The notes beneath the pieces were generated by a model that was not told the origin of the DNA, made no database searches, and worked only from the letters and a program-made list of their open reading frames with translations. From the NCBI GenBank assembly GCA_021373185.1, contig JAJFTF010000017.1, positions 1 through 64,000 of the forward strand: a stretch of DNA of 64,000 bases. Reading direction: 5' to 3'. Shown piece after piece: positions 36,069 to 43,551 of the stretch. The stretch's first letter is position 1, and the number at the start of each line of letters is the position of its first letter. The position numbers were made by a program, and so were the translations under genes. The DNA is from Betaproteobacteria bacterium (GTDB lineage Bacteria > Pseudomonadota > Gammaproteobacteria > Burkholderiales > Sulfuricellaceae).

Positions 36069-37424
36069 TTACGCAGCCAGTCGCGGAAATGCCACCCTGA
36101 CGCATAGCCCTTGGCCGTTTTTCGGCGCCCCCAGCGTTAGTTCGGCGTGATGCAGGTCGGCTATTCGCTGCACGATCGACAATCCCAACCCACTGCCATT
36201 TTCCTCGCTGCCGGCGATGCGGTGAAAGCGCTCCAGCACTTTGGCGCGCTCATCTGCCGGAATGCCGGGGCCGCTGTCGCATACTTCCAGCACGGTTCGG
36301 CTGCCATCGTCGCCGACCGCAACCCGGACAGCGCCGCCCGGCGGCGTGTAGCGCAGGGCATTGTCCACCAGATTGCGCACCAGCACGCTGAGCATGGCCG
36401 GATCGCCGCCGATGTGTCCGCACCCTTCGGCCAGCGATAATTCGATGTTTTTGCCGGCGGCCATGGCGGCCATCTGAGTCAGGCATTCCGCCGCCACTGC
36501 GTGCAATTCTGCGGGCGTTTCCGGCGGTGCTGCGGCATGGTCGAGGCGGGCGAGCGTGAGCAATTGATCGACCAGATGCGCGGCGCGATTCGATCCTTCG
36601 ATCACCTGCCGCAGCGCGTGCCGGCGCTGTTCCTCCTCTTCCGTTTGCATTGCCACTTGCGCCTGGATTTTCAGGGCGGCCAGCGGGGTGCGCAGTTCGT
36701 GGGAAGCGTCGGCGGTGAAGCGTCGCTCGTTTTCCAGCGTGTACGCCAGCCGTTCCAGCAGGGTATTGAGCGCATCGGCCAGCGGCTGGATTTCCAGCGG
36801 AATCTGCGTGTCGTCGATCCGAGCCAGATCGTCGGGGGCGCGCCGCATCACCTCGCGGGTGAAGCGGCGCAGCGGCGACAGGCTGCGCCCGACGCCGAAC
36901 CAGATCAGCAAGGCCAATACCGGCAGGGCGAAAATCAGCGGGTAGGCCAGCCGCAGGGCGACATCCGCCGCCAGTTCGTTGCGCATGTCGTGGCGTTCGC
37001 CGGTCTGGATCAGCAGGCCGCGATCGTTGCTCAAGCTGAAAATGCGCCATTGCTCGCCATCGATATATTCGTCGCTATAGCCGGAAGTGCGCGATGAAAG
37101 GCGCGTTGCCGGGGCGCTGGCGGAGCGCAGCAGCAGCTTGCCGTCCTTGTCGAAAATCTGGAAGGCGATTCTCTGTTCGTATTTGTGTTCGCCTTTCCCC
37201 GCGTCGATCTCGACTTCTTCGCCTTCATGGCGCTCATGTTTGAGCGCGTGGCTGGATTGGGCCAGCATGACTCTTGCCGATTGCGCCAGTTGGGCGTCGA
37301 ACAGTTCGTCGATTTCATGGTGCGCGTCGAAGAAGGCGAATATCGCGGTGGCTAGCCACACCAGCATGGTTGCGCCGAGCAGCAGGGTCAGCAGCCGACG
37401 CCGCATGGAGGGCAGGTTAGCCAT
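36069..37424 (-). CDS. Sensor histidine kinase (QseC-like)
   Basis: 451-aa membrane kinase. TM1 is about residues 10-29 and TM2 about 160-180, enclosing a periplasmic sensor part with a strongly charged stretch (KHERHEGEEVEIDAGKG). A HAMP-like region, the H-box DASHELRTPLAAL (about 240-252) and an ATPase domain with N-box, DSGPGIP and GSGLGLSIV follow. The N-terminus resembles QseC/PmrB-type sensors. Its start overlaps the stop of the response-regulator gene by 8 bp, so they form a pair. It is the last gene of the cytochrome operon. Confidence 0.93.
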   Translation of the reverse strand: MANLPSMRRRLLTLLLGATMLVWLATAIFAFFDAHHEIDELFDAQLAQSARVMLAQSSHALKHERHEGEEVEIDAGKGEHKYEQRIAFQIFDKDGKLLLRSASAPATRLSSRTSGYSDEYIDGEQWRIFSLSNDRGLLIQTGERHDMRNELAADVALRLAYPLIFALPVLALLIWFGVGRSLSPLRRFTREVMRRAPDDLARIDDTQIPLEIQPLADALNTLLERLAYTLENERRFTADASHELRTPLAALKIQAQVAMQTEEEEQRRHALRQVIEGSNRAAHLVDQLLTLARLDHAAAPPETPAELHAVAAECLTQMAAMAAGKNIELSLAEGCGHIGGDPAMLSVLVRNLVDNALRYTPPGGAVRVAVGDDGSRTVLEVCDSGPGIPADERAKVLERFHRIAGSEENGSGLGLSIVQRIADLHHAELTLGAPKNGQGLCVRVAFPRLAA

Positions 37425-38079
37425 GTTTGTCGATCATGTAGCCGACGCCGCGCACGGTGCGGATTAGCTCCGTGCCGAGCTTCTTGCGCAAATGATGGAT
37501 GTGGACTTCGACGGCGTTGCTTTCGACTTCCTCGTTCCAGCCATACAGGCTTTGTTCCAGTTGTTCGCGGGAGAGCGTGCGGCCGGCGCTTTCCATCAGT
37601 CGTTGCAGGATGGCGAATTCGCGCGGGGATAGTTCCACCGCCTGGCCGTTGCGGGTGGTGCGGTGCGCCGCCGGATCGAGCGTGATCTCGCCATGCGTCA
37701 GCAGCGGCGAAGCGCGCCCGCTGCTGCGGCGCAACAGCGAGCGGACGCGCGCCGCCAGTTCTTCCAGGTCGAAAGGCTTGACCAGGTAATCGTCGGCGCC
37801 GCTGTCCAGTCCTTTCACCCGGTCGGCCACCGTGTCGCGGGCGGTCAGGATCAGCACCGGCAGGGTTTCGCCGGACTGGCGCAGCCAGCGCAGCAATTCC
37901 AGGCCGGACAGGCGGGGCAGTCCGAGATCGAGCACGACCAGGCTGTATTCTTCCGCTTCCAGCGCCAGTTGCGCCGCGACGCCGTCCTTGACCCAGTCCA
38001 CGGTATGGCCGGCCAGGCGCAGCCCGGCGCGAATGCCGTCGCCGAGCAGGGAGTCGTCTTCAACCAGGAGCAGCCGCAT
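37417..38079 (-). CDS. OmpR-family response regulator (QseB-like)
   Basis: 220-aa regulator with a receiver domain (acidic pair EDD 7-9, phospho-Asp51 in VVLDLGLPR, lysine in LVKPFDLEE). A winged-helix DNA-binding domain follows (about 125-218, with SPREFAILQRLMESAGRTLSR and the recognition helix HIHHLRKKLG). The best functional match is QseB/PmrA-type regulators. The cognate kinase gene overlaps its 3' end and an HD-GYP gene lies 14 bp upstream, so the signalling genes are one transcription unit with the cytochromes. Confidence 0.94.
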   Translation of the reverse strand: MRLLLVEDDSLLGDGIRAGLRLAGHTVDWVKDGVAAQLALEAEEYSLVVLDLGLPRLSGLELLRWLRQSGETLPVLILTARDTVADRVKGLDSGADDYLVKPFDLEELAARVRSLLRRSSGRASPLLTHGEITLDPAAHRTTRNGQAVELSPREFAILQRLMESAGRTLSREQLEQSLYGWNEEVESNAVEVHIHHLRKKLGTELIRTVRGVGYMIDKHG

Positions 38080-38093
38080 TTCGATGTTTCCGG

Positions 38094-39344
38094 TCAGGTG
38101 TTGAAGAAGTATTTTTTGACCCGCTCGGCGAGCATCGCCTCGATGGCTTTTTCGCCGGTCTGGCCGATTTCCCGGAACAGTTCAGGCGCGATGTCGCTGA
38201 AAACGTCAAGCAGCGCTGGATCGAAATGACGGCCCCGGTCGCGTTGCAGGATCGCTATGGTCTCCTCGAAACCAAAGGGCTCTTTGTAAGGGCGCTTTGA
38301 GGTGAGGGCGTCGAACACATCGACGATGGCGAAAATCCGGGCATTCAGCGGAATGTCTTCGCCTTTCAGCCCTTTCATGTAGCCGCTACCGTCATATTTT
38401 TCGTGGTGGAATTCCACTACATCCTGAGCAGACTGCAGCCAGTTGGATTTGCCGATAATGTCTTCACCCAGCAGGACGTGGGTGCGCATCACGGCGAATT
38501 CCTCGTCGGTCAGTTTTCCCGGCTTGAGCAGGATGTTGTCGCTGATGCCGATTTTGCCCACGTCGTGGAGGAATGCGCCGGTGATCAGGTTGCGGATTTG
38601 TTCCTTGCCGAGCGCCAATGCCTCGGCGAGGCGGATGGCGTAAATGGTGACGCGGTAGTTGTGGAGGTTGGTGTCGGAATCGCGCTTGGCAATGGCGCTG
38701 CCCAGCACCTCCATCAATTCGATGTTGCCCTTGAGCAGATCGGTGGAGAGTTTTATCAGGCCCTTGTTGAGGGAGATGATGATCGGGTAAAGCATCACCG
38801 TGGTTACCAGGATGCTTGCCAGCACCAGGATCAGGGTATGGATCACGTCGCTTTGAACGTTGTCCACCGTGGTGGAATCCACTTCGTACACGCCTTCGAA
38901 GTAGCCGGTTATTTTGTCGCTCTTTCCGTGGAGCGGCAGCAATACCTGCAGATACACTTTTTGCTCGATCCAGAACTTGTTGTAATACACCGACTGGGCC
39001 ATCGGGAAAGTGTGTTTGTATTGCTTGAGCTTGTCCTCGATCGCTTCTTTGCTCGGGTCGGTGACCTCGATGATTTTTTGTTTAGCTGCGTCGTAGAGTT
39101 CCACAACTACGAAATGGCTCTTGATGAGTTCCGCGCTCTGCTGTTTCAATTTCGCCAGTTGTGCCGGGTCGGCAGGGTCGAAATCGGCAGTGAACGGTTG
39201 GGATTCTTTCACTGCCAGGTCAAGCACGAAATCGTCCACTTTCTCCATTTCGAGATAGAACACGATGCCGCCGATCAGCAGCGACAGGATCAGCCAGCTC
39301 AGCAACAGGCGTCTGAATACGGTTTTGTGGGTATTCTGCTGCAT
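38094..39344 (-). CDS. Membrane HD-GYP-domain protein with periplasmic sensor
   Basis: 416-aa predicted cyclic-di-GMP phosphodiesterase. TM1 is residues 13-30 and TM2 about 169-191, with a periplasmic sensor domain of about 135 residues between them. The HD-GYP domain (about 205-410) has HDVGKIG (His260-Asp261) and HHEKYDGSG. However, the signature GYP reads GYM (321-323), a deviation that may change activity or partner binding. It lies between the diheme cytochrome gene and the response regulator with short gaps (30 and 14 bp), suggesting that the cytochrome system and c-di-GMP turnover respond to the same signal. Confidence 0.9.
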   Translation of the reverse strand: MQQNTHKTVFRRLLLSWLILSLLIGGIVFYLEMEKVDDFVLDLAVKESQPFTADFDPADPAQLAKLKQQSAELIKSHFVVVELYDAAKQKIIEVTDPSKEAIEDKLKQYKHTFPMAQSVYYNKFWIEQKVYLQVLLPLHGKSDKITGYFEGVYEVDSTTVDNVQSDVIHTLILVLASILVTTVMLYPIIISLNKGLIKLSTDLLKGNIELMEVLGSAIAKRDSDTNLHNYRVTIYAIRLAEALALGKEQIRNLITGAFLHDVGKIGISDNILLKPGKLTDEEFAVMRTHVLLGEDIIGKSNWLQSAQDVVEFHHEKYDGSGYMKGLKGEDIPLNARIFAIVDVFDALTSKRPYKEPFGFEETIAILQRDRGRHFDPALLDVFSDIAPELFREIGQTGEKAIEAMLAERVKKYFFNT

Positions 39345-39374
39345 GGCGTCTTTCTTTCGCTTGAAGTTCTAATT

Positions 39375-39890
39375 CTAGCGCGGAATCTTGATTCGCGCCT
39401 CGGCAAAGTCCCCTTTGTCGGCACCGTTGTGGCAGGCCGTGCAGTTTGCCGGACTGCCGATTTTTGGCCGTTTCCAGACGTCGTTACGGACTTCGTCGTG
39501 CTTGCGCACAAACCACGGTGTTTCGCTGATGCGCAGTGGCGTCGATTGGGCAGGGGTGGATTGAGCAATTTTGGCGGAACGGCGATTTTGGGCATGATCG
39601 GCGCTGTTGGCGACGAGAAATTCGGCAATCTCTTTCTGGGCGAGCGGATCGAGGCCGGCGTTCTCGCCGAAATGCCGATCCAGGCCGGACATGATCTTGC
39701 TCCACGAGCGTTCCGGCAACAGGCCGGGGTGGTAGAGCGTATGGCAACTGCTGCATTCTGCGGCCCATTTGGCATTGCTGACCTGCGGCAGAGATTTGCT
39801 TTCGCCATGTTTGTGACTGTCGGCCAGTAGCCAACCGGTGGCGGTGACCGAGCCGATCAATACGGCCATCTGGAGGATTTTGCGTGTCAT
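39375..39890 (-). CDS. Diheme cytochrome c (DHC type)
   Basis: 171-aa periplasmic cytochrome with a signal peptide (about residues 1-22) and two heme sites, CSSCH (about 49-53) and CTACH near the C-terminus. The arrangement and the linkage to an SHP-like cytochrome and a b561-type cytochrome match the known DHC/SHP electron-transfer set. In that set DHC donates electrons to SHP. ATG 39890 follows GGAGATCACC. It lies 10 bp after the SHP-like gene. Confidence 0.88.
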   Translation of the reverse strand: MTRKILQMAVLIGSVTATGWLLADSHKHGESKSLPQVSNAKWAAECSSCHTLYHPGLLPERSWSKIMSGLDRHFGENAGLDPLAQKEIAEFLVANSADHAQNRRSAKIAQSTPAQSTPLRISETPWFVRKHDEVRNDVWKRPKIGSPANCTACHNGADKGDFAEARIKIPR

Positions 39891-39900
39891 GGTGATCTCC

Positions 39901-40320
39901 TTATTTGATCGAAAGCAGATAGGCGATGAAGTCGCCCTTTTCCTGGGCGCTGCAGGCGCGTTCCAGCACATCCTGGCAATTGCGCGAGAACCATTTCTCG
40001 ATCTTGGCGGCATCGGTCAGGCGCTGCGGATTGGCGCTCGGCGCCATCGGTTCGATTTGCTTGTGGGCGCGGGTTTGTCCGGCGTTTTTCGGGTTGTCGG
40101 TATGGCAGGCGGCACAGGAAACTTTCGCACCTTTGCTGTGGGTGCGTTCGGCTTGGTAAAGCGCCTCGCCGCGCTGGGCTGAAAATTCCTTGAATGCGGG
40201 ATTTTCTTTCCGGGCCGTCGCCGCATAATCTTTCAGCACATCGACCGGCGCTGCGGCGATGGCATTCGTTCCGGCCAGTGCCAGCAACAGCGCGAGGCTA
40301 CTTGTTGTCATTTTGTTCAT
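39901..40320 (-). CDS. Monoheme cytochrome, SHP-like (DUF1924)
   Basis: 139-aa periplasmic cytochrome c with signal peptide (about 1-24, cleavage after AIAA) and one heme motif CAACH. The C-terminal part contains WFSRNCQDVLERAC; in SHP proteins an asparagine is the labile sixth heme ligand and the nearby cysteines form a disulfide, which agrees with Asn and the two Cys seen here. SHP binds small ligands such as oxygen or NO when reduced. ATG 40320 is chosen over the frame start 40398; it still overlaps the b561 gene end by 23 bp. Confidence 0.85.
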   Translation of the reverse strand: MNKMTTSSLALLLALAGTNAIAAAPVDVLKDYAATARKENPAFKEFSAQRGEALYQAERTHSKGAKVSCAACHTDNPKNAGQTRAHKQIEPMAPSANPQRLTDAAKIEKWFSRNCQDVLERACSAQEKGDFIAYLLSIK

Positions 40321-40936
40321 CGGATTCTCCTTGTGCAATGCGGTACTGGAAGCCGCTGACCATGCTTTGGGCCAGCGGGGTTTTTTCCACGGTCTCATGC
40401 CAGATCAGCGCGGCAATGTGGATGACGACGAAGCCGATCAGCAGCGAATAAATCACTTCATGCGGTCCCTTGAAAATCTCCTTGAGCCAGACGCTATCCC
40501 CCAGCAGAGTTACCAGCGGCCCGGTGTTGTGCTCGATGGCCGCGAGCCCCAGGCCGGTTACGGCCATGGTTAGCAACATCCCGTAAACGGCCAGGTAGGC
40601 GGCGCTGGCCAATGGATGGTGACCAAAGCGCGCGGCGGTCTTGAGTTTTAAAGTGCGCAGTGCGCTCCACCATGCCGACGGATGCCACATGTCGGAAAAT
40701 CGCGCGTGCGCCGGGCCGACCAGGCCCCAGGCGATGCGCGCGGCCAGCCCTACCAGCAGCCCATAGCCGAACAGGATATGGATTTGCCACAGGGCTTTTT
40801 CGCTGGCGCCATGCTCGAACAGTTCGGACACCGCGCCGGTCAGGATCAGGCTGGTTACGGCAAGCGCATTCCAGGCATGGATCAGGCGCAACATGCCGTC
40901 ATAGACTTTTTGCCGTTCATAACAGATGGGTGACAT
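40298..40936 (-). CDS. Cytochrome b561-type membrane protein
   Basis: 212-aa integral membrane di-heme cytochrome b with four helices and histidines at the expected places (LRLIHAWNAL, QIHILFGYGLL, GPHEVIYSLL, VVIHIAALIWHE). It probably carries electrons from the quinone pool to the periplasmic SHP/DHC pair. A GGAGGTT site stands before ATG 40936. It is the first gene of the six-gene operon; the following SHP-like gene overlaps its end. Confidence 0.92.
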   Translation of the reverse strand: MSPICYERQKVYDGMLRLIHAWNALAVTSLILTGAVSELFEHGASEKALWQIHILFGYGLLVGLAARIAWGLVGPAHARFSDMWHPSAWWSALRTLKLKTAARFGHHPLASAAYLAVYGMLLTMAVTGLGLAAIEHNTGPLVTLLGDSVWLKEIFKGPHEVIYSLLIGFVVIHIAALIWHETVEKTPLAQSMVSGFQYRIAQGESDEQNDNK

Positions 40937-41042
40937 GGGAACCTCCTTGTGGAAACACTATGGGCTGCACTGTAACGATTGTTTCTTAAAGGATGCTTAA
41001 GCGTTATCATGCAATTTTTCGGTTAAGCACGGAGACAAGACC

Positions 41043-41315
41043 ATGGCAAGAACAGTGAAATGCGTGAAGCTCGGACGTGAAGCGGATGGGATGGATTTTC
41101 CGCCCTATCCCGGCGAGCTCGGCAAACGGATTTATGAATGCGTTTCCAAGGAAGCATGGGCGGCCTGGCTCAAGCATCAGACCATGTTGATCAACGAAAA
41201 TCGCCTGAACATGGCCGATCCGAGCGCACGCAAGTATCTGGCGGAGCAGGTCGAGTCCTACTTTTTTGGCGGCGGAGCCGACAATGTGTCGGGCTATGTG
41301 CCGCCGAAGCATTAA
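41043..41315 (+). CDS. yggX: Probable Fe(II)-trafficking protein YggX
   Basis: 90-aa YggX-family protein, implicated in protecting iron-sulfur clusters and in iron handling under oxidative stress. It starts with [25 protein letters not shown] (in pieces: the conserved [17 protein letters not shown]), with the single conserved cysteine near residue 7, and ends with the family's [16 protein letters not shown]. Normal length, with a GGAGACAAGACC ribosome site. Confidence 0.96.
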   Translation: MARTVKCVKLGREADGMDFPPYPGELGKRIYECVSKEAWAAWLKHQTMLINENRLNMADPSARKYLAEQVESYFFGGGADNVSGYVPPKH

Positions 41316-41388
41316 GGGCGCAAAACACCACAAAGGCACACCGGTTTCCCCTCCGCCTTAGCGCGAATTGTCATTTCCAGGATTCACC

Positions 41389-43455
41389 ATGACCAGCCAT
41401 GCCCCGGAATACTTCATCAATCGTGAACTCGGCCAACTGGCCTTTAACCGGCGCGTGTTGGCGCAGGCGGCGGATCGCAGCAATCCGCTGCTGGAACGGC
41501 TGAAATTCCTGTGCATCGTCAGCAGCAACCTGGATGAATTTTTTGAAGTCCGGGTTGCCGGCCTGAAAGAGCAGATTGCGCTGAACGCCACGGCAACCGG
41601 ACCGGATGGCATGTCGGCGCGGCAGGTGTTCCGGCAGGTGACCGAACAGGCGCATCAGTTGGTGGACGAGCAATATCAATTGTTGAACGAAGTGATCCTG
41701 CCCGAACTGGCGCGTCATGACATCCGTTTCTTGCGGCGCACTCACTGGCACGAGGCGCAAGCCGAGTGGATACGGAACTTCTTTTTTGATGAATTGATGC
41801 CGGTGCTTTCGCCGATCGGGCTCGATCCTTCGCATCCCTTCCCGCGTGTATTGAACAAGAGTTTGAATTTCGCCGTCGAGCTGGAAGGCAAGGATGCTTT
41901 CGGTCGTGCTTCCGGCGCTGCCATCGTCCAGGCTCCGCGCTCCCTGCCGCGCGTGATCAGGATGCCGTCCGAGATCGCCGGCTGCGAATACGGCTTTGTG
42001 TTTCTGTCGTCGATCATCCATGCCCACGTCGGCGAACTGTTTTCCGGCATGCACGTGAAAGGCTGTTACCAATTTCGGGTGACGCGCAATTCGGATCTTT
42101 TCGTCGATGAAGAGGAAGTCAAGAATTTGCGCGAGGCGTTGCAGGGGGAGCTGCCGCAACGCAACTTCGGCAATGCCGTCCGCCTGGAAGTGGCAGACAA
42201 CTGTTCGCCGGAAATGACCGGCTTTCTGATGGGGCAGTTCGGCCTTGACCAGAAAGACCTGTATCAGGTCAACGGCCCGGTCAATCTGGTGCGCTTGATG
42301 CAGATTCCCGACGGCGTCGATCGCCCCGACCTGAAATATCCGCCCTTCATTCCCGGTATTCCGCCCGCAGTGTCAAAACAGCCCGACATGTTTCAGGCGA
42401 TCAGGAACGGCGACATTCTGCTGCATCATCCTTACCAGTCATTTAACCCGGTGGTTGATTTCATCCAGCAGGCGGCAATGGACCCCAGCGTGCTGGCGAT
42501 CAAACAGACCATCTACCGCACCGGCACCGATTCCGCTTTGATGGCGGCGCTGATCAAGGCGGTGCAGAGCGGCAAGGAAGTCACCGTGGTGCTGGAACTG
42601 CTGGCGCGCTTTGACGAGGAAGCCAACATCAACTGGGCGGAGCGCCTGGAAAATGCCGGTGCCCACGTGGTATACGGCGTGGTCGGTTACAAGACCCATG
42701 CCAAAATGCTGCTGGTGGTGCGGCGTGAGGAGGACGGGCTGCGGCGCTATGTTCATCTCGGCACCGGCAATTACCATCCGCGTACCGCCAAGCTGTATAC
42801 CGATTTCGGCCTGTTCACCTGCGACGAGAAAATCGGCAGCGACGTCAACGATGTGTTTCTGCAGCTCACCGGCATGGGCAAGGCGGGCAAGCTGACTCAC
42901 TTGCTGCAGTCGCCGTTCACCCTGCACAGCAAGATGATGGCGGCGATCCAAACCGAGGCGGCCAATGCGCGCGCCGGAAAAAAGGCTTTCATCGTCGCCA
43001 AGATGAACGCCCTGCTCGAACCGCAGATCATCAGCGAGCTTTACGAGGCCTCCATGGCCGGGGTCAAGATCGATTTGATCGTGCGCGGAGTTTGCGCATT
43101 GCGACCGGGTATTGCCGGGGTATCCGAAAATATTCGGGTGCGCTCGGTTATCGGGCGCTTTCTTGAACATTCGCGCATTTTCCATTTCTGCAACGACGGT
43201 GCGCCCACCGTCTATTTGTCCAGTGCGGACTGGATGCAGCGCAACTTCTTCCGCCGCGTCGAGGTCTGTTTCCCGGTGCTGGATGCGAAGCTGAAAAAAC
43301 GGGTCATCCGTGAAGGGCTGGCGCCGTATCTCAAAGACAACAGCCATGCATGGGAAATGGATTCCGAAGGCGACTTCCTTCGCAAAAAGCCGCGCGGCAA
43401 AGCGACCTCGGCCCAGTTGCAGCTCTTGCAGGAGCTGTCGCTACCGCTGAAATAG
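41389..43455 (+). CDS. ppk1: Polyphosphate kinase 1
   Basis: 688-aa polyphosphate kinase, which reversibly builds polyphosphate from ATP at the membrane. The N-terminal domain starts YFINRELGQLAFNRRV. The catalytic core has the autophosphorylated histidine in GYKTHAKMLLV and the second phospholipase-D-like histidine motif in the C-terminal half (HSRIFHF). LGTGNYHPRTAKLYTDFGL is diagnostic. ATG 41389 with CCAGGA is the start; the frame from 41368 lacks a site. A candidate Pho box stands between it and the next gene, and phoU is 5.5 kb away. Confidence 0.97.
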   Translation: MTSHAPEYFINRELGQLAFNRRVLAQAADRSNPLLERLKFLCIVSSNLDEFFEVRVAGLKEQIALNATATGPDGMSARQVFRQVTEQAHQLVDEQYQLLNEVILPELARHDIRFLRRTHWHEAQAEWIRNFFFDELMPVLSPIGLDPSHPFPRVLNKSLNFAVELEGKDAFGRASGAAIVQAPRSLPRVIRMPSEIAGCEYGFVFLSSIIHAHVGELFSGMHVKGCYQFRVTRNSDLFVDEEEVKNLREALQGELPQRNFGNAVRLEVADNCSPEMTGFLMGQFGLDQKDLYQVNGPVNLVRLMQIPDGVDRPDLKYPPFIPGIPPAVSKQPDMFQAIRNGDILLHHPYQSFNPVVDFIQQAAMDPSVLAIKQTIYRTGTDSALMAALIKAVQSGKEVTVVLELLARFDEEANINWAERLENAGAHVVYGVVGYKTHAKMLLVVRREEDGLRRYVHLGTGNYHPRTAKLYTDFGLFTCDEKIGSDVNDVFLQLTGMGKAGKLTHLLQSPFTLHSKMMAAIQTEAANARAGKKAFIVAKMNALLEPQIISELYEASMAGVKIDLIVRGVCALRPGIAGVSENIRVRSVIGRFLEHSRIFHFCNDGAPTVYLSSADWMQRNFFRRVEVCFPVLDAKLKKRVIREGLAPYLKDNSHAWEMDSEGDFLRKKPRGKATSAQLQLLQELSLPLK

Positions 43456-43478
43456 GGCCGCCGTTCGGGTTTCTTGTA

Positions 43479-43496
43479 GCGTCATATTGCTGTCAC
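43479..43496 (+). promoter_or_regulatory. Candidate Pho box
   Basis: GCGTCAT-ATTG-CTGTCAC: two heptamers spaced 11 bp apart, agreeing at about 14 of 18 positions with the PhoB consensus (CTGTCAT repeats). It lies 56 bp before the EAL-CBS-GGDEF gene and 24 bp after ppk1. No experimental evidence; a single weak site can arise by chance. Confidence 0.4.
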
Positions 43497-43551
43497 AAAA
43501 CGGGCTTAGCATCTCTCGCTTACATGTATCAAAGTAAAGCGAGGAACGCCA

